A stretch of DNA of 49,599 nucleotides from CALCKU01 sp964571595 (GTDB taxonomy: Bacteria; Pseudomonadota; Alphaproteobacteria; Caulobacterales; Maricaulaceae): NCBI GenBank assembly GCA_964571595.1, contig CAZNCJ010000012.1, positions 1 through 49,599 of the forward strand. Direction: 5' to 3'. Made by a program: the position numbers and the translations under genes. Under the pieces are notes generated by a model that was not told the origin of the DNA, ran no database searches, and saw nothing but the letters and a program-made list of their open reading frames with translations. Each line of letters opens with the position of its first letter. The stretch's first letter is position 1. Positions 1 to 7,285 of the stretch are shown one piece after another.

Positions 1-63
1 ATGTCGGACGAGGCCTTGCAAGAGAGCTTGCTGGGTAAAGTACGGGAATGGTTGGGAGCTTAG
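1..63 (+). CDS. sufD: SufD C-terminal end (partial at window edge)
   Basis: Only the last 20 codons are in the window; the reading frame is open to base 1 and ends with the stop at 61-63. The residues end in KVREWLGA, which resembles the C-terminus of SufD, the non-ATPase scaffold partner in the SufBCD iron-sulfur assembly complex. The assignment rests mainly on position: sufS, sufT and a sufA-type gene follow directly, as in many alphaproteobacterial suf operons. The ATG at base 1 is an internal Met, not the gene start. With so few residues the identity is an inference. Confidence 0.6.
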   Translation: MSDEALQESLLGKVREWLGA

Positions 64-66
64 GCT

Positions 67-303
67 GTGACAGAATTTTTTGATCGAGTACTAAATATAA
101 CCTCTCTTGTGGTCGTGCTTTTTCCTCTTATGATATGTCTAATCGTGATTTGTTTTAGAATAAGCGACAAATTTCGCGAATATCATAATCAAACATGGCT
201 CTACGTAATATCTTTTTGTGCAATGTTATTTGTTGGTGCAGGACTTATGGGTTCGACTATGAGAAGGTTTGCAATGATTATTGGTAACACTCAATGTCCT
301 TAG
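67..303 (+). CDS. Small membrane protein of unknown function inside the suf operon
   Basis: A 78-residue frame starts at a GTG three bases after the sufD stop and overlaps the sufS start by 10 bases. It shows two hydrophobic segments (about residues 12-30 and 44-62) separated by a short charged stretch, so it would be a two-pass inner-membrane protein. I recognise no family. Its DNA is clearly more AT-rich and uses more A/T-ending codons than sufS beside it, which suggests a recent insertion or weak selection on codon use. The tight spacing argues for co-translation with the suf genes, but it could also be a non-coding spacer that happens to stay open. Confidence 0.5.
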   Translation: MTEFFDRVLNITSLVVVLFPLMICLIVICFRISDKFREYHNQTWLYVISFCAMLFVGAGLMGSTMRRFAMIIGNTQCP

Positions 304-1517
304 ATTTTAACATAGACGAGATACGCGCCCAGTTTCCGATCCTTGGTCGGGAGATCAACGGAAAGCCTTTGGCCTATCTGGATAATGCCGCTTCTGCGCA
401 AAAGCCGCGCGCCGTGATTGAGGCGCTTTCGGGTCAAATGGAAACCAGCTTTGCCAATGTGCACCGCGGCCTACACACTATGGCCAATGAAACCACAGAG
501 GCCTATGAGGGCGCGCGGGCCAAGGTCGCGACATTTCTCGGCGCGCCCAAGCCGTCCAATATTGTTTTTACCAAAGGGGCATCAGAAGCGCTTAATCTCT
601 GCGCTTACGGGCTGGCAGGTGAAATCGAAGCCGGGGACGAAATTATCCTGACCCAGATGGAACATCATTCCAACATCGTCCCGTGGCATTTCCTGCGCGA
701 GCGCTACGGGGCTGTCTTGAAATTTATCCCTGTTTCAGAGACAGGAGAGCTGGATCTGGTGGCTTATAAAGACATGCTCGGCCCGAAGACGAAAATCGTC
801 TCGGTCGTGCATATGTCCAATGTGCTGGGCACGGTCAATCCGGTGAAACAAATCGGAGAATGGGCCAAGGCGGCAGGCGCGATCTTTATTGTCGACGGCA
901 CACAAGCTGCCGTGCATATGCCGATTAATGTAGTTGATCTGGGCGTCGATCTGTTTTGCATGACGGGGCATAAATTATACGGCCCGACGGGAATTGGCGC
1001 GCTTTATGGCACGTCAGATATTTTGAACCGCCTTCAGCCTTTTAACGGCGGCGGTGAGATGATTGAGGATGTGTTTGAAGACCGCGTAACCTATAATGAT
1101 CCGCCCCATAAATTTGAGGGCGGAACACCGCCCATCCTCCAAGCCATCGGATTAGGCGCTGCGATTGACTGGTATAGCCAGTTTGACGCAAAGGCTGTGC
1201 ATCAGCACGAAATGGCGGTCTACCACCACGCCCTGGACGGCCTGCGCGATATAAACAGTTTTGAACTTATTGGCGATGCGCCCGGTAAAGGCCCCGTTTT
1301 GGCGTTTAATCTGAAAGGCGCACATGCCCATGATGTGGCGCAAATATTGGATAAATACGGCATTGCAGTGCGGGCAGGCCAGCATTGCACCCAGCCTCTT
1401 ATGACAAAGCTGGGTATACATTCCACTGCCCGGGCGAGCTTTGGGATTTACAATTCTTTGGACGAGGCAGAGCGCCTTGTTGAAGGGGTTAAAAAAGCAG
1501 TCACTTTTTTATCTTAA
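294..1517 (+). CDS. sufS: Cysteine desulfurase SufS
   Basis: This 407-residue, PLP-dependent, group II cysteine desulfurase takes sulfur from L-cysteine as an enzyme persulfide and passes it to the SufBCD scaffold. The PLP lysine is K227 in TGHKLYGPTG, and the persulfide cysteine is C365 in RAGQHCTQPL; both match E. coli SufS in position. The HHSN motif near residue 123 lies over the cofactor. Length and N-terminus (IRAQFPIL...YLDNAASAQKP) are typical of the family. It sits between the sufD end and sufT, probably in one transcript. No SufE or SufU partner gene is visible in the window. Confidence 0.97.
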   Translation: MSLDFNIDEIRAQFPILGREINGKPLAYLDNAASAQKPRAVIEALSGQMETSFANVHRGLHTMANETTEAYEGARAKVATFLGAPKPSNIVFTKGASEALNLCAYGLAGEIEAGDEIILTQMEHHSNIVPWHFLRERYGAVLKFIPVSETGELDLVAYKDMLGPKTKIVSVVHMSNVLGTVNPVKQIGEWAKAAGAIFIVDGTQAAVHMPINVVDLGVDLFCMTGHKLYGPTGIGALYGTSDILNRLQPFNGGGEMIEDVFEDRVTYNDPPHKFEGGTPPILQAIGLGAAIDWYSQFDAKAVHQHEMAVYHHALDGLRDINSFELIGDAPGKGPVLAFNLKGAHAHDVAQILDKYGIAVRAGQHCTQPLMTKLGIHSTARASFGIYNSLDEAERLVEGVKKAVTFLS

Positions 1518-1538
1518 ATATGATACTATATAGAGAAT

Positions 1539-2057
1539 ATGATGAATGACATGACAGATCGGCAAAGACAGGTAGAAGCTATGGCGAATGCGCAAATACC
1601 GGGCTTGCCCGCAGATGAGAAAGCCGCGACTGCGCCTGTCTCTGCCTCAGTCTCTGCGCCAGAGGTTGATGATCGCAATATTGTCGCCTCCACACAGCGC
1701 GACGTGATTGATCTATCCGGTGCACCCGTAGAGCCGCCAACCGAGCCAGAGATCGAACAGATTACGACAGATGTTATTGGACAGCTTAAATCTGTTTATG
1801 ACCCTGAAATCCCCGTAGATATTTATGAGCTGGGCCTGATTTATAAGGTTGAGCTGGAAGATGACCGCACGCTTAAAGTCGATATGACGCTCACCGCGCC
1901 CGGTTGCCCTGTGGCGGGCGAAATGCCCGTCTGGGTGCAAGAGGCTTGCGAAGTCGTCGCGGGTGTTCGCCGCGTCGAGGTTGCCATGACCTTTGATCCG
2001 CCTTGGACACCTGACCGTATGTCCGAAGAAGCGAAATTAGAATTGAATATGCTATGA
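1539..2057 (+). CDS. sufT: SUF system assembly protein SufT (MIP18/DUF59 family)
   Basis: The protein has 172 residues: a low-complexity Ala/Pro-rich N-terminal third, then a MIP18-type domain (about residues 68-170). The domain shows the hallmark DPEIPVDIYELGLIY and the conserved cysteine in TAPGCPVAGEMP. Members of this family help maturation of Fe-S proteins and are commonly encoded in alphaproteobacterial suf operons. Two adjacent ATG codons open the frame at 1539. The stop overlaps the start of the next gene by ATGA, showing translational coupling. The role is inferred from family and context. Confidence 0.92.
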   Translation: MMNDMTDRQRQVEAMANAQIPGLPADEKAATAPVSASVSAPEVDDRNIVASTQRDVIDLSGAPVEPPTEPEIEQITTDVIGQLKSVYDPEIPVDIYELGLIYKVELEDDRTLKVDMTLTAPGCPVAGEMPVWVQEACEVVAGVRRVEVAMTFDPPWTPDRMSEEAKLELNML

Positions 2058-2446
2058 CCACAACAACAACAACATCCACCCGTTCCCGCCGTCCACGCCC
2101 TAAGCTTGTCACGCTCACAGATGCAGCGGCGGCGCGCGTTCGTGAAATCTTATCTGAGCGCGGTAAGGGCTATCTGCGAGTCGGCGTTAAAAATGGCGGC
2201 TGTGCGGGTATGGAATATCTCATGGACTATGTCGAAGAGATCGAAAAATTTGACGAAGTCGTTGAAGACAAAGACGTACAAATCGTTGTCGATTCTAAGG
2301 CCGTACTCTTTCTGCTCGGCTCTGTTGTCGACTATGAAGTCGATGTGCTCTCATCTAAGTTCACCTTCAAGAACCCTAACCAGACGGATGCGTGCGGTTG
2401 CGGGGAAAGCGTCACGATCGTGCCGGTTCTAGAAGCCTCTCAATAA
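2054..2446 (+). CDS. sufA: A-type iron-sulfur carrier, SufA/IscA/HesB family
   Basis: This 130-residue A-type carrier has the three cysteines that bind a 2Fe-2S or 4Fe-4S cluster: one in NGGCAGMEY and a C-terminal CGCG pair. The N-terminus is a Thr/Arg-rich stretch of about 18 residues not usual in IscA, so translation may start there only because of coupling to sufT (ATGA overlap at 2054-2057). It would receive clusters from SufBCD and hand them to target proteins. It is the last gene of the suf run. No terminator hairpin is obvious in the 55 bases before the next gene. Confidence 0.93.
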   Translation: MTTTTTTSTRSRRPRPKLVTLTDAAAARVREILSERGKGYLRVGVKNGGCAGMEYLMDYVEEIEKFDEVVEDKDVQIVVDSKAVLFLLGSVVDYEVDVLSSKFTFKNPNQTDACGCGESVTIVPVLEASQ

Positions 2447-2501
2447 TATATTTTTCGCAAGCCCTTCATATGTGCTAGTCTAAGCCAAATGAGGGTGTGT
2501 T

Positions 2502-3209
2502 ATGATAAAACTATATAAGTTCGGGCCGCAATTCGGATTACGCGAAGCGGGGCCGTTTGCGCTAAAAACGATCACCTATATGCGGCTTGCCGGTATAGAG
2601 TTTTCAGAACATCTCCAGCCCGACCCGCGTAAAGCCCCGAAAAATAAAATCCCCTATATTGTCGATGAAGGCAAAGAAATTGGTGATTCCACATTTATCA
2701 TCAAATATCTCAAGGATAAATTTGGCGACCCGCTGGCGGAAGGCTTATCCGCGGAGAAACTCGCGCAAGGCCACGCCCTTAAAGTCATGCTCGAAGAGCG
2801 CACATATTGGGCAGGCATGATCCATCCGCGCTGGGTTAAAACCGATCATCACCCGCTGATTGCCAAGACCTATTTTGGTAATATCCCCGGTATTGTTCGA
2901 ATGCCGTTATTTCGCCTGATCGCGAAAACAGTTTCTAAGGGCGCAATGGGCCACGGTATAGCTCGACATACAGACGCCGAGATATATGAGCTCGGCCTTG
3001 ATGATCTCAAAACTGTAGAGACCTTACTGGGGACTAAGAAATTTATGCTGGGCGCGAAACCTGCCGAAGTCGACGCGACCGTTTACGCCTTTTTGCATGG
3101 TATGCACGCAGAAATTTTCCCGACGCCTATCCAGTCCTATATTGCCAAGTCTAAATCTTTAAGTGCTTATCTGGCCCGTATGGATGAACGGGTTTTTTGG
3201 ATAAGATAG
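2502..3209 (+). CDS. Glutathione S-transferase family protein, metaxin/Fax-like
   Basis: The protein has 235 residues. The N-terminal thioredoxin-like domain (LYKFGPQFGLREAGPFA) and the following GDSTFIIKYL segment resemble the Fax/metaxin branch of the GST superfamily more than the classical detoxifying classes. An all-helical C-terminal domain covers about residues 90-235. The substrate is unknown. It opens a run of four same-strand genes with very short gaps (4 bases to the next gene), so it is likely co-transcribed with the YjbR protein, the second GST and the hydrolase. I infer the subgroup from motif memory only. Confidence 0.8.
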   Translation: MIKLYKFGPQFGLREAGPFALKTITYMRLAGIEFSEHLQPDPRKAPKNKIPYIVDEGKEIGDSTFIIKYLKDKFGDPLAEGLSAEKLAQGHALKVMLEERTYWAGMIHPRWVKTDHHPLIAKTYFGNIPGIVRMPLFRLIAKTVSKGAMGHGIARHTDAEIYELGLDDLKTVETLLGTKKFMLGAKPAEVDATVYAFLHGMHAEIFPTPIQSYIAKSKSLSAYLARMDERVFWIR

Positions 3210-3213
3210 CCGC

Positions 3214-3567
3214 ATGACCCTTGATGAGTATAATCGCTTTTGCGTCACGTTGCCCCGTAGCGAACATGTCGTGCAATGGGGCGGGGCGGATGTCTGGAAA
3301 GTCGGCGGTAAGTTATTTGCTATGGCGCGAGAACAAGACGGGGTCTTTCAAGTCACATTTAAGGCCAGCGAGATCGGCTATGAGGTGATGCGTGATATGG
3401 AGGGCCTGCGCCCCGCGCCTTATCTGGCCTCGCGCGGGATGAAATGGATACAGCATTACGCCTCGCCCGGTCTTGACGACGGGGCATTGCGCGATCACAT
3501 CACGGCTTCATATCATATGGCGGTCGCGCGCATGACCAAGAAGGCGCGAGCAGAGTTAGGGGTGTAA
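3214..3567 (+). CDS. MmcQ/YjbR family protein
   Basis: A 117-residue protein of the YjbR fold (CyaY-like alpha/beta topology). Typical features are the N-terminal LDEYNRFCVTLPRSEH segment, the WKVGGKLFAM strand pair and the C-terminal DHITASYHMAVARMTKK helix. Members are often labelled DNA-binding, but the biochemical role is not established. It starts 4 bases after the Fax-like GST gene. The 49 bases that follow hold a small GC hairpin (CCTCT/AGAGG) without a U tract, so readthrough into the next GST is likely. Confidence 0.88.
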   Translation: MTLDEYNRFCVTLPRSEHVVQWGGADVWKVGGKLFAMAREQDGVFQVTFKASEIGYEVMRDMEGLRPAPYLASRGMKWIQHYASPGLDDGALRDHITASYHMAVARMTKKARAELGV

Positions 3568-3616
3568 AATCCACGAATGGGCTTGCCTCTTGGCGAGAGG
3601 GGCGTAAGTTGGCCCT

Positions 3617-4213
3617 ATGAAATTGATATTAAGTCCCCTTTCTCCCTTTGCTCGCAAGGTCATGATCCTCAACCGGTTGCAAGGACATGCACTTGAAGAA
3701 ATTCCAGCCGAGAAAGACGGGATGAACGGATATAAAGCCGGGGACAGTCCCTTAGGTAAAATTCCGGCCCTAGAATGGAAACCCGGTCAATATTTATTCG
3801 ATAGCCCCGTGATTTGTGAATATCTGGACCAGCGTTCTGAAAACCCGCTCTTGCCCGCTGACTTGCAATCGCGAACCCAGCAGCAGCTTTATCACGCCTT
3901 AGGGGACGGCTTGGCGGAGGCGGTGTATAATTACCGCTACGAAACGGTGCGCCCCGAGACTTTTCATTGGGACTTTATCATCACGCGTCACGAAACGGCG
4001 ATCACAAATTCCGTGGATTATCTGGAAGGGATTGTCGATCAGCTCGGTACGCCTTGGACATTCGGGAATATCGCGATTATTTGCGCGCTGGATTATACCG
4101 GTTTTAGAGCCGGACATTTAAACTGGCAGGACAGAGCGCCCAAGCTGGCGAAATGGCATGACGGCTTTACTTCAAACACGCTTTATACAGACACATATGG
4201 ATATGGCTCATGA
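3617..4213 (+). CDS. Glutathione S-transferase family protein
   Basis: A 198-residue GST. The N-terminal domain begins LSPLSPFARKV, with a Ser-Pro-Phe-Ala-Arg-Lys pattern whose serine is the likely glutathione-activating residue. It continues to KIPALEW and the glutathione-binding DSPVICEYLD. A helical C-terminal domain follows from about residue 88. The substrate cannot be told from sequence. The stop overlaps the start of the hydrolase gene by ATGA, so the two are translationally coupled. Confidence 0.88.
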   Translation: MKLILSPLSPFARKVMILNRLQGHALEEIPAEKDGMNGYKAGDSPLGKIPALEWKPGQYLFDSPVICEYLDQRSENPLLPADLQSRTQQQLYHALGDGLAEAVYNYRYETVRPETFHWDFIITRHETAITNSVDYLEGIVDQLGTPWTFGNIAIICALDYTGFRAGHLNWQDRAPKLAKWHDGFTSNTLYTDTYGYGS

Positions 4214-5280
4214 CCTTGCTTAGACGCCTTGGCTTAGGATTATTGGCTGTCATGGTGCTGCTTTTCGCCGTGATCTGGCTTTGGCCAGAAAAGGCCTACA
4301 CGCCCTATGAAGTCTCAGATGAATATAGAGCCAGAATAGCGGCCTATAATTTACCCGATATGCCTGCGGGGTTTGTGTATAAGGATTTTGTCACGAATGA
4401 TGGCACTAAGCTGCGATGGGGCGAGGGGGTGATAAACCCCGAGGCGAAAGCCACTGTGGTGATATTGCCGGGATATACGGGTTCGATTCGTATGTATGGT
4501 GATCATGTCGCTCAGCTCAGTGAGCGGGGCTATCATGTTGTGACATATGATATCCGCGGACAAGGTGGCTCTGATCGTCACCGCGTCGATCATCCAGAAA
4601 ATCTTTATGTGAAGGACTTTTCTGTATATGCGCAAGATCTCGCGGAATTTATGGGCCATATTTGGGAAGACAGGCCGGGGCCGAAAATTATAATAGCTAT
4701 CTCATTTGGCGGGGCGGTTTCCGTCAGAGCCAGCGGGGATTTCCCAGGCATAGCAGACGGTTTAATGCTCTTAGCCCCAGCCTATGTACCCAACACAACG
4801 CCTTACTCTATTGCGCAAATGAAGATGCTGAGCTCCATGGTGAAATTTTTTGGTAAGAGCAAACAGTTTGCGCCGGGTTTGGGGCCGTGGGTGCCAGATA
4901 GTGAAACATTAAGCGGAGTTTCTGATTGTGGCTCTCATCAAGAAAGGCTTTATTTGCGTGATGCTGTTTATACGAAATTCCCCGAAGAACGCGTCGGTTC
5001 ACCGACAACAAATTGGATTATGGAAATCATTGAAAATGGCGAAATCGTACGTGCGCCCGATTACATCGGGAATATTGATATCCCCGTCACAACGATTGCC
5101 GCGCAAAAAGATACAATAGTGGACGGCGAAGTTGTTCAAGAGGTTTGCCGGACGGGTTTTCCAGATTGTAAACTCGTTATACCCGCAGGTAGCGGCCATT
5201 GTCTGACATTAGAAAATGACGATATATTATCGCAGATGTGGGATGAAACGGATGCTTTGCTGGCTCGTATTAACGGCTAG
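4210..5280 (+). CDS. Membrane-anchored alpha/beta hydrolase (lysophospholipase-like)
   Basis: The 356-residue protein has one N-terminal transmembrane or uncleaved signal segment (about residues 5-24) and then a serine-hydrolase domain facing the periplasm. The fold signature is LPGYTGSIRMYGDHVAQL, then YDIRGQGGSDR. The nucleophile is S165 in IAISFGG, where the usual first Gly of GxSxG is Ala. The Asp lies in AAQKDTIVDG and the His in AGSGHCLTLEND. This resembles Hydrolase_4 lysophospholipases or monoacylglycerol lipases. The substrate is unknown. It closes the GST-YjbR-GST-hydrolase run by a 4-base overlap. Confidence 0.87.
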   Translation: MTLLRRLGLGLLAVMVLLFAVIWLWPEKAYTPYEVSDEYRARIAAYNLPDMPAGFVYKDFVTNDGTKLRWGEGVINPEAKATVVILPGYTGSIRMYGDHVAQLSERGYHVVTYDIRGQGGSDRHRVDHPENLYVKDFSVYAQDLAEFMGHIWEDRPGPKIIIAISFGGAVSVRASGDFPGIADGLMLLAPAYVPNTTPYSIAQMKMLSSMVKFFGKSKQFAPGLGPWVPDSETLSGVSDCGSHQERLYLRDAVYTKFPEERVGSPTTNWIMEIIENGEIVRAPDYIGNIDIPVTTIAAQKDTIVDGEVVQEVCRTGFPDCKLVIPAGSGHCLTLENDDILSQMWDETDALLARING

Positions 5281-5295
5281 AAGGCGCGCCTGAAT

Positions 5296-7059
5296 TTACT
5301 TTAATTGGGCCTTGAAAAAGGCGGGCATATTATCGCCAAAACCTTCACTGTGATTATCAGGCAGCCCCCCTCTGGAGCCACGGTTTGACCTTCTTGATTT
5401 TGAAGACTTTTTCTTGTCAGCAGTTTTTTGCGATCGCGAATTGTTTTCCTTGGATTTATTTTTCTTGGATTTATTTTCCTTGGATTTATTTTCCTTGGAT
5501 TTACTTTTTTTGTCGTTACGTGGTTTTTTCGCTTTATCGCTCTTGGCTGTCTTGTGTTCAGTATCGTCTTTTTGACTTGGCTTAGCCTCATTGGTCTTAT
5601 CACCGGTCTTATCAGCGGTCTTATCAGCTGTATCTGACTCTTTTTTCACCCGACCAGGAGGGGCCTTGCGCCGCGCGGTTGAGCGGCTTGTGATTTCTTT
5701 CTTGGCTTCTGACTTAACAGGCGCGTCTTGTGATGTTTCGCGCTCTGGCGCTCTTTCACTGCGCGCATTACGTCCATTGCGCCTTGAACGATCATGTCCG
5801 CGAGAGCCGCGTTTTTTATGGCGGTCTTTGCCTTTGCCTCTGCGCGGATTGTCTTTACTCGTTGGAAAATCTTCAAGGCCCGGAATTTCCAGTTCCTCAA
5901 TCTCTTTGACCTTTATCAAATCCAATATCTGGTCGTAATATTTATTATCAAGTTTGGCGACAAACATGATCGCGTCGCCTTCGCGTCCAGCCCGACCTGT
6001 ACGGCCAATTCTGTGGACATAATCTTCTGAATGTGTGGGCACGTCATAATTAAAGACGTGCGAGACTGACGGCACGTCCAATCCGCGGGCGGCCACGTCA
6101 CTGGCGACAAGTAATTTTATATCCCCGTTCTTAAATCCTTCCAGCGTTTTCGTGCGCTCTGATTGCGGCAAGTCTCCGTGTATAGGCGCGGCTGAATGTC
6201 CGTGCACTTTAAGGGATTTGGCGACAATATCGACATCACGTTTACGATTACAAAAGACGATACCGTTTTGAACGGGCTCATTATCAATCATCCATCGCAG
6301 GGCCGTGCGTTTACGTTTGGCATCAGAACTGGGTAAGCGCACAATACGTTGGGTAACAGTTTCAGCCGTTGTCGACTGGCGCGCAACTTGAATAGTTGCG
6401 GGCTGGTGTAAGAACTGATCGACAAGGCGCTTGATCTCATCGGGCATAGTGGCCGAGAAAAACAGGACTTGGCGCGTAAAGGGGGTCAGTTTGAAGATAC
6501 GTTCAATATCGGGAATAAAGCCCATATCCAACATGCGGTCCGCTTCGTCCACGACAAGGGTTTGCACGCCCGTCATCAGGATTTTTCCGCGTTCAAACTG
6601 ATCAAGCAGACGACCCGGCGTGGCGATGAGAATATCGACGCCCTTCATAAGCTTTTTATCTTGCTCGGCAAAAGACACACCGCCGATTAAGAGCGTCATT
6701 TCTAGTTTGAGATATTTGCCGTAAAGCTCGACATTTTCCGCCACTTGGGCGGCCAATTCACGCGTGGGACAAATAATCAGACAGCGCGGCATACGCGCGC
6801 GCGCGCGGCCTTTCGTTAATTTATGCATTGTCGGTAATGTAAAAGCGCCGGTTTTACCTGTACCTGTCTGGGCAATGCCTAAGACATCTTTTTGTTGCAG
6901 TGCATGTGGAATCGCTTGGGCCTGAATAGGTGTAGGTGTCTCATAGCCTAAATCGTCTAAGGCTTTGATGATTTTGGGGTCTAGGCCCAGTTCTGCGAAA
7001 GTTACATTCACAGGGGAGTCAGCCGAAATTTCGTCAGTGTTTTTTGAGGTTGTCGGCAT
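5296..7059 (-). CDS. DEAD-box ATP-dependent RNA helicase, RhlE-like, with repetitive basic tail
   Basis: The 587-residue protein has a complete DEAD-box core over residues 18-380: Q motif (FAELGLDPKII), motif I AQTGTGKT, Ia PTRELA, Ib TPGRL, II DEAD, III SAT, V RGLD and VI HRIGRTGRAG. It unwinds short RNA duplexes using ATP. Residues from about 395 to the end form a disordered Lys/Arg/Ser-rich tail with short tandem repeats (DKT-type, then NKSKE-type), probably a non-specific RNA-binding arm as in RhlE and SrmB relatives. It converges with the upstream hydrolase gene. Symbol not assigned because RhlE, RhlB and DbpA subfamilies cannot be separated by eye. Confidence 0.94.
   Translation of the reverse strand: MPTTSKNTDEISADSPVNVTFAELGLDPKIIKALDDLGYETPTPIQAQAIPHALQQKDVLGIAQTGTGKTGAFTLPTMHKLTKGRARARMPRCLIICPTRELAAQVAENVELYGKYLKLEMTLLIGGVSFAEQDKKLMKGVDILIATPGRLLDQFERGKILMTGVQTLVVDEADRMLDMGFIPDIERIFKLTPFTRQVLFFSATMPDEIKRLVDQFLHQPATIQVARQSTTAETVTQRIVRLPSSDAKRKRTALRWMIDNEPVQNGIVFCNRKRDVDIVAKSLKVHGHSAAPIHGDLPQSERTKTLEGFKNGDIKLLVASDVAARGLDVPSVSHVFNYDVPTHSEDYVHRIGRTGRAGREGDAIMFVAKLDNKYYDQILDLIKVKEIEELEIPGLEDFPTSKDNPRRGKGKDRHKKRGSRGHDRSRRNGRNARSERAPERETSQDAPVKSEAKKEITSRSTARRKAPPGRVKKESDTADKTADKTGDKTNEAKPSQKDDTEHKTAKSDKAKKPRNDKKSKSKENKSKENKSKKNKSKENNSRSQKTADKKKSSKSRRSNRGSRGGLPDNHSEGFGDNMPAFFKAQLK
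5441..5500 (-). repeat. Four 15-bp tandem repeats in the helicase tail
   Basis: Four near-identical 15-base units (consensus on the + strand TTATTTTCCTTGGAT) lie in frame and encode about four copies of NKSKE on the minus strand. In-frame 15-bp units can expand or shrink by slippage without breaking the helicase reading frame. Confidence 0.9.
5593..5628 (-). repeat. Three 12-bp tandem repeats in the helicase tail
   Basis: Three 12-base units (GGTCTTATCAGC on the + strand, first unit ending ACC) encode a DKT-centred tetrapeptide repeat (DKTA, DKTA, DKTG) in the basic tail of the DEAD-box helicase. Confidence 0.85.
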
Positions 7060-7136
7060 GGTCTTCCGGACTATTGGCCTGATCGTCTATTTTGTGACAG
7101 GCCTGTTATGCGCACCCCTTGTGCGTTATGCGCCGA

Positions 7137-7164
7137 AACATACCGATCACCCTTCAAAGGTCAA
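7137..7164 (-). promoter_or_regulatory. Possible sigma70-type promoter of the helicase gene
   Basis: On the minus strand TTGACC (7164-7159) and TATGTT (7142-7137) are separated by 16 bases, about 80 bases upstream of the helicase start. The match to the housekeeping consensus is fair, but no experiment or conservation backs it here. Confidence 0.3.
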
Positions 7165-7229
7165 GGACGGAAAACTCTCAACAGTGCGGGATATAGGCCG
7201 TTTTGGTGACTTTTAAGCCCATATGAGGC

Positions 7230-7262
7230 AAAAAAACCACAGCTATGAATATAGCTGTGGTT
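7230..7262 (-). terminator. Rho-independent terminator of the thiolase-fadJ operon
   Basis: A perfect 12-bp inverted repeat (AACCACAGCTAT and ATAGCTGTGGTT, 4-base loop) lies 23 bases beyond the stop of the fadJ-type gene. On the minus strand it is followed by a run of seven T, the classical intrinsic-terminator layout. The opposite strand has only a weak T run. Confidence 0.9.
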
Positions 7263-7285
7263 ATTCGTTAGATATATATGCGCGC

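Noticed and set aside
3581..3603. GC hairpin after the YjbR gene as a terminator
   Set aside because: The stem is only 5-6 bp and no U tract follows on either strand.
5591..5938. 115-residue frame opposite the helicase tail
   Set aside because: Produced by the low-complexity Lys codons on the other strand (Phe/Ser/Leu runs); no independent support.
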